Source: RGIG3002 sp045546775 (lineage in GTDB: Bacteria; Bacillota; Clostridia; Lachnospirales; Lachnospiraceae). Taken from it: DNA of 64,000 bases. The stretch's first letter is position 1, and the number at the start of each line of letters is the position of its first letter. The notes under the pieces are model-generated. The model had not been told where the DNA came from. It did not search any database and worked only from the letters and a program-made list of their open reading frames with translations. The stretch spans positions 16,770-80,769 of the forward strand of contig JAZQDM010000084.1 in NCBI GenBank assembly GCA_045546775.1, given 5' to 3'. A program made the translations under genes and the position numbers. Shown piece after piece: positions 62,034 to 64,000 of the stretch.

Positions 62034-64000
62034 TTATAGCTGTCCTTCCAAAATTTTTGCAGCTTCTGCTACTGCCTGCGGAATTCCTGCCGGATTTTTT
62101 CCGCCTGCCTGTGCCATGTTCGGACGCCCGCCGCCGCCACCGCCTACAAGTCCTGCGATGCCTTTGATCAAATTGCCTGCGTGAGCACCCATCTGCATTG
62201 CCTTGTCAGTCGCCATAGCAATGAGATTTACTTTTCCATCCATATCAGATGCAAGTACAACAACGCCGTCACCAAGTTTGTCTTTTAACTGGTCACCAAG
62301 TTCGCGCAAACCGTTCATATCCACGCCGGATACGCTTGTTGCAAGAAGTTTCACACCTTTTACTTCCACAACCTGGTTCATAACATCTCCAAGTGCTTCT
62401 TTTGCAGCTTTGCTCTTTAAGGATTCGTTTTCGCTCTGAACCTGTTTTAACTCTGCCATCAAATGCTCTAATTTTTCAAGCAGATTTGCCGGTGTTGCTT
62501 TTACCGCTTTCGCTGCTTTTTCTATTGTTTCCTCAAGTTGTTTGTAATATGCAGTCACACCGTTTCCTGTTAATGCCTCAATTCTTCTTACGCCGGCTGC
62601 AACACCGCTTTCGGAAACAATTTTGAACGCCTGCACCATGCCTGTATTGGAAACATGTGTACCACCACAAAGTTCTACGGAGAAATCACCCATTTTTACA
62701 ACGCGTACTTTCTCACCGTATTTTTCACCAAAAAGTGCCATTGCGCCGGATTTTTTCGCTTCTTCAATGCTGCATTCATCGGTAACAACCGGAATGTTTT
62801 CTGCAATTTTTTCGTTGACGAGTTTTTCCACTTTTTCCAATTCTTCTTTTGTCATTGCGGAGAAATGGCTAAAGTCGAAACGAAGTCTTTCACCATCCAC
62901 ATAGGAACCTGCCTGTTCTACGTGTGTTCCGAGAACCGTTCTCAACGCTTTCTGCAAAAGGTGTGTGGCACTGTGGTTTTTGCATGTATCGCTTCTGCGG
63001 CTGTTGTCTACTTTCAAAGTAACCGTTTCACCGACTTTCAACATGCCTTTTGTCATTTTACCGATATGTCCCACTTTACCACCGAGCAATTTTACGGTAT
63101 CCTGTACAACAAATTCGCCGTTATCTGTCACAATCACACCGGTATCGGCACACTGACCACCCATCGTAGCGTAGAACGGTGTCTCTTCTACGATGATGGT
63201 TCCCATCTGGTCTTCCATCAATGCATCTACAATTTCTGTATCCGTTGTCATAACCGAGATTTTGGATGCATGCTCCAATCTGTCATAACCAACAAATGCA
63301 GTTGTAATGCTGGGGTCGATGGATTCGTAAACGGTAACGTCCGCACCCATGTAGTTTGTCACTTTTCTCGCTTTACGAGCCGTTTCTTTCTGCTCTTCCA
63401 TCGCTGCTTTGAAACCTGCTTCGTCAATGGTAAATCCTTTTTCTTCCAAAATTTCCATTGTCAAATCAAGAGGGAATCCGTAAGTATCATAAAGTTTAAA
63501 CGCATCTGCACCGGAAAGTTCTTTTTTGCCTTCTTTATTCATGGCATTTGTCATTTCTTCCAAAATAGAAAGACCCTGGTCGATGGTTGCGTTAAATTTG
63601 TTTTCTTCCTGTGTCAAAACGTTAAAGATAAATTCTTTTTTCTCATCCAATTCCGGATAACCGTCTTTACACTCTGCAATAACCGTTGCACTTAAGTTTG
63701 CCAAAAATACACCGTCAATGCCCAATTTTCTTCCGTGTCTTGCCGCACGACGAATCAAACGGCGAAGTACATATCCTCTACCTTCGTTGGACGGCATAAT
63801 ACCGTCAGAAATCATGAACGTTGAAGAACGGATATGGTCCGTGATGAGACGGATAGAAACATCTTTGTCTTCATCGGTCTGGTAAGTTGCGTTGGCAAGC
63901 TCGCAAATACGGTCGCGGATTGCTTTCATTGTGTCGATATCAAATACACTTGTCACATCCTGTACAACAACAGCAAGTCTCTCAAGACCCATACCGGTAT
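62034..64000 (-). CDS. alaS: Alanyl-tRNA synthetase, C-terminal part
   Basis: About 655 C-terminal residues of AlaRS are visible; the 5' end lies past the window. The end of the aminoacylation domain (TGMGLERLAVVVQ) is followed by the editing domain with the zinc motifs NHSATHLLQKALR and VELCGGTHVSNTG, and by the C-Ala/DHHA1 domain with GGGGGGRPNMAQAGG. It has no visible defect. Confidence 0.98.
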   Translation of the reverse strand, partial: TGMGLERLAVVVQDVTSVFDIDTMKAIRDRICELANATYQTDEDKDVSIRLITDHIRSSTFMISDGIMPSNEGRGYVLRRLIRRAARHGRKLGIDGVFLANLSATVIAECKDGYPELDEKKEFIFNVLTQEENKFNATIDQGLSILEEMTNAMNKEGKKELSGADAFKLYDTYGFPLDLTMEILEEKGFTIDEAGFKAAMEEQKETARKARKVTNYMGADVTVYESIDPSITTAFVGYDRLEHASKISVMTTDTEIVDALMEDQMGTIIVEETPFYATMGGQCADTGVIVTDNGEFVVQDTVKLLGGKVGHIGKMTKGMLKVGETVTLKVDNSRRSDTCKNHSATHLLQKALRTVLGTHVEQAGSYVDGERLRFDFSHFSAMTKEELEKVEKLVNEKIAENIPVVTDECSIEEAKKSGAMALFGEKYGEKVRVVKMGDFSVELCGGTHVSNTGMVQAFKIVSESGVAAGVRRIEALTGNGVTAYYKQLEETIEKAAKAVKATPANLLEKLEHLMAELKQVQSENESLKSKAAKEALGDVMNQVVEVKGVKLLATSVSGVDMNGLRELGDQLKDKLGDGVVVLASDMDGKVNLIAMATDKAMQMGAHAGNLIKGIAGLVGGGGGGRPNMAQAGGKNPAGIPQAVAEAAKILEGQL

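Noticed and set aside
62655..63695. Long plus-strand open frame opposite alaS
   Set aside because: It is the antisense of a conserved gene, has a Cys/Phe-rich composition typical of shadow frames and no ribosome site.

Overview
The window is a gene-dense stretch of a low-to-medium GC Gram-positive chromosome, most likely a member of the Lachnospiraceae (Clostridia). This rests on sporulation-type genes (GerW, a SleB-type hydrolase, a Spo0A DNA-binding domain), the rnfCDGEAB operon, an ATP-type PEP carboxykinase, a sodium-pumping decarboxylase operon, the FAD enzyme-cmk-ispH-S1 gene order, strong AGGAGG ribosome sites, and clostridial ISLre2 and Rpn-type mobile-element remnants. I did not assign a genus. 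No rRNA, tRNA, CRISPR array or prophage was seen. Most genes lie on the minus strand. The ends cut fakA (left) and alaS (right).

Layout. 0-5 kb: fakA end, Asp23-like protein, rpmB, a J-domain protein with an overlapping tiny membrane protein, gerW/DUF2953, an HD-GYP-like protein and a Nudix hydrolase. 5-17 kb: a cell-envelope and DNA-repair block (class B PBP, SEDS protein, U32 protein, zapA, ruvBA, Gx transporter, NusG-II protein, SpoVB-like flippase, glgA). 17-26 kb: receiver-less Spo0A-like protein, pckA, aminopeptidase P, deoC, citrate synthase, CheY-like protein, thrC, SleB-like protein. 26-36 kb: an AP2-domain protein, a GH25-like protein with an altered active site, apbE, the Rnf operon and a YprB-like nuclease. 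36-42 kb: cheR, S1, ispH, cmk, an FAD enzyme, RpiR and TetR regulators. 42-48 kb: a Na+-translocating decarboxylase operon with two different carboxyltransferases. 48-51.6 kb: trpS, a D-Ala-D-Ala carboxypeptidase and a fucosyltransferase-like protein. 51.7-52.8 kb: decayed mobile DNA, an Rpn-type gene broken by an ISLre2 fragment. 52.8-57.3 kb: a polytopic DUF6044-like protein, a radical SAM/SPASM protein and an FAD oxidoreductase. 57.3-64 kb: scpBA, a metallophosphoesterase, a second carboxypeptidase, a CmpB-type membrane protein, rpsU and alaS.

How the genes fit together. Rnf (ferredoxin:NAD oxidation coupled to ion export), its flavin-attaching enzyme ApbE, and the decarboxylase all make or use a Na+/H+ gradient. 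pckA, citrate synthase and the oxaloacetate decarboxylase meet at oxaloacetate. Many envelope genes (PBP plus SEDS, two carboxypeptidases, flippase, GH25, SleB) are spread over the window.

The observations most worth a second look are the receiver-less Spo0A homologue, the AP2/degenerate-HNH/AP2 protein, catalytic-residue losses in the HD-GYP and GH25 proteins, a 21-bp inverted repeat covering the dac start codon, paired operators at tetR, an inverted repeat upstream of the decarboxylase operon, and a terminator-like hairpin in the rnf leader. All promoter, operator and terminator calls were made by eye.
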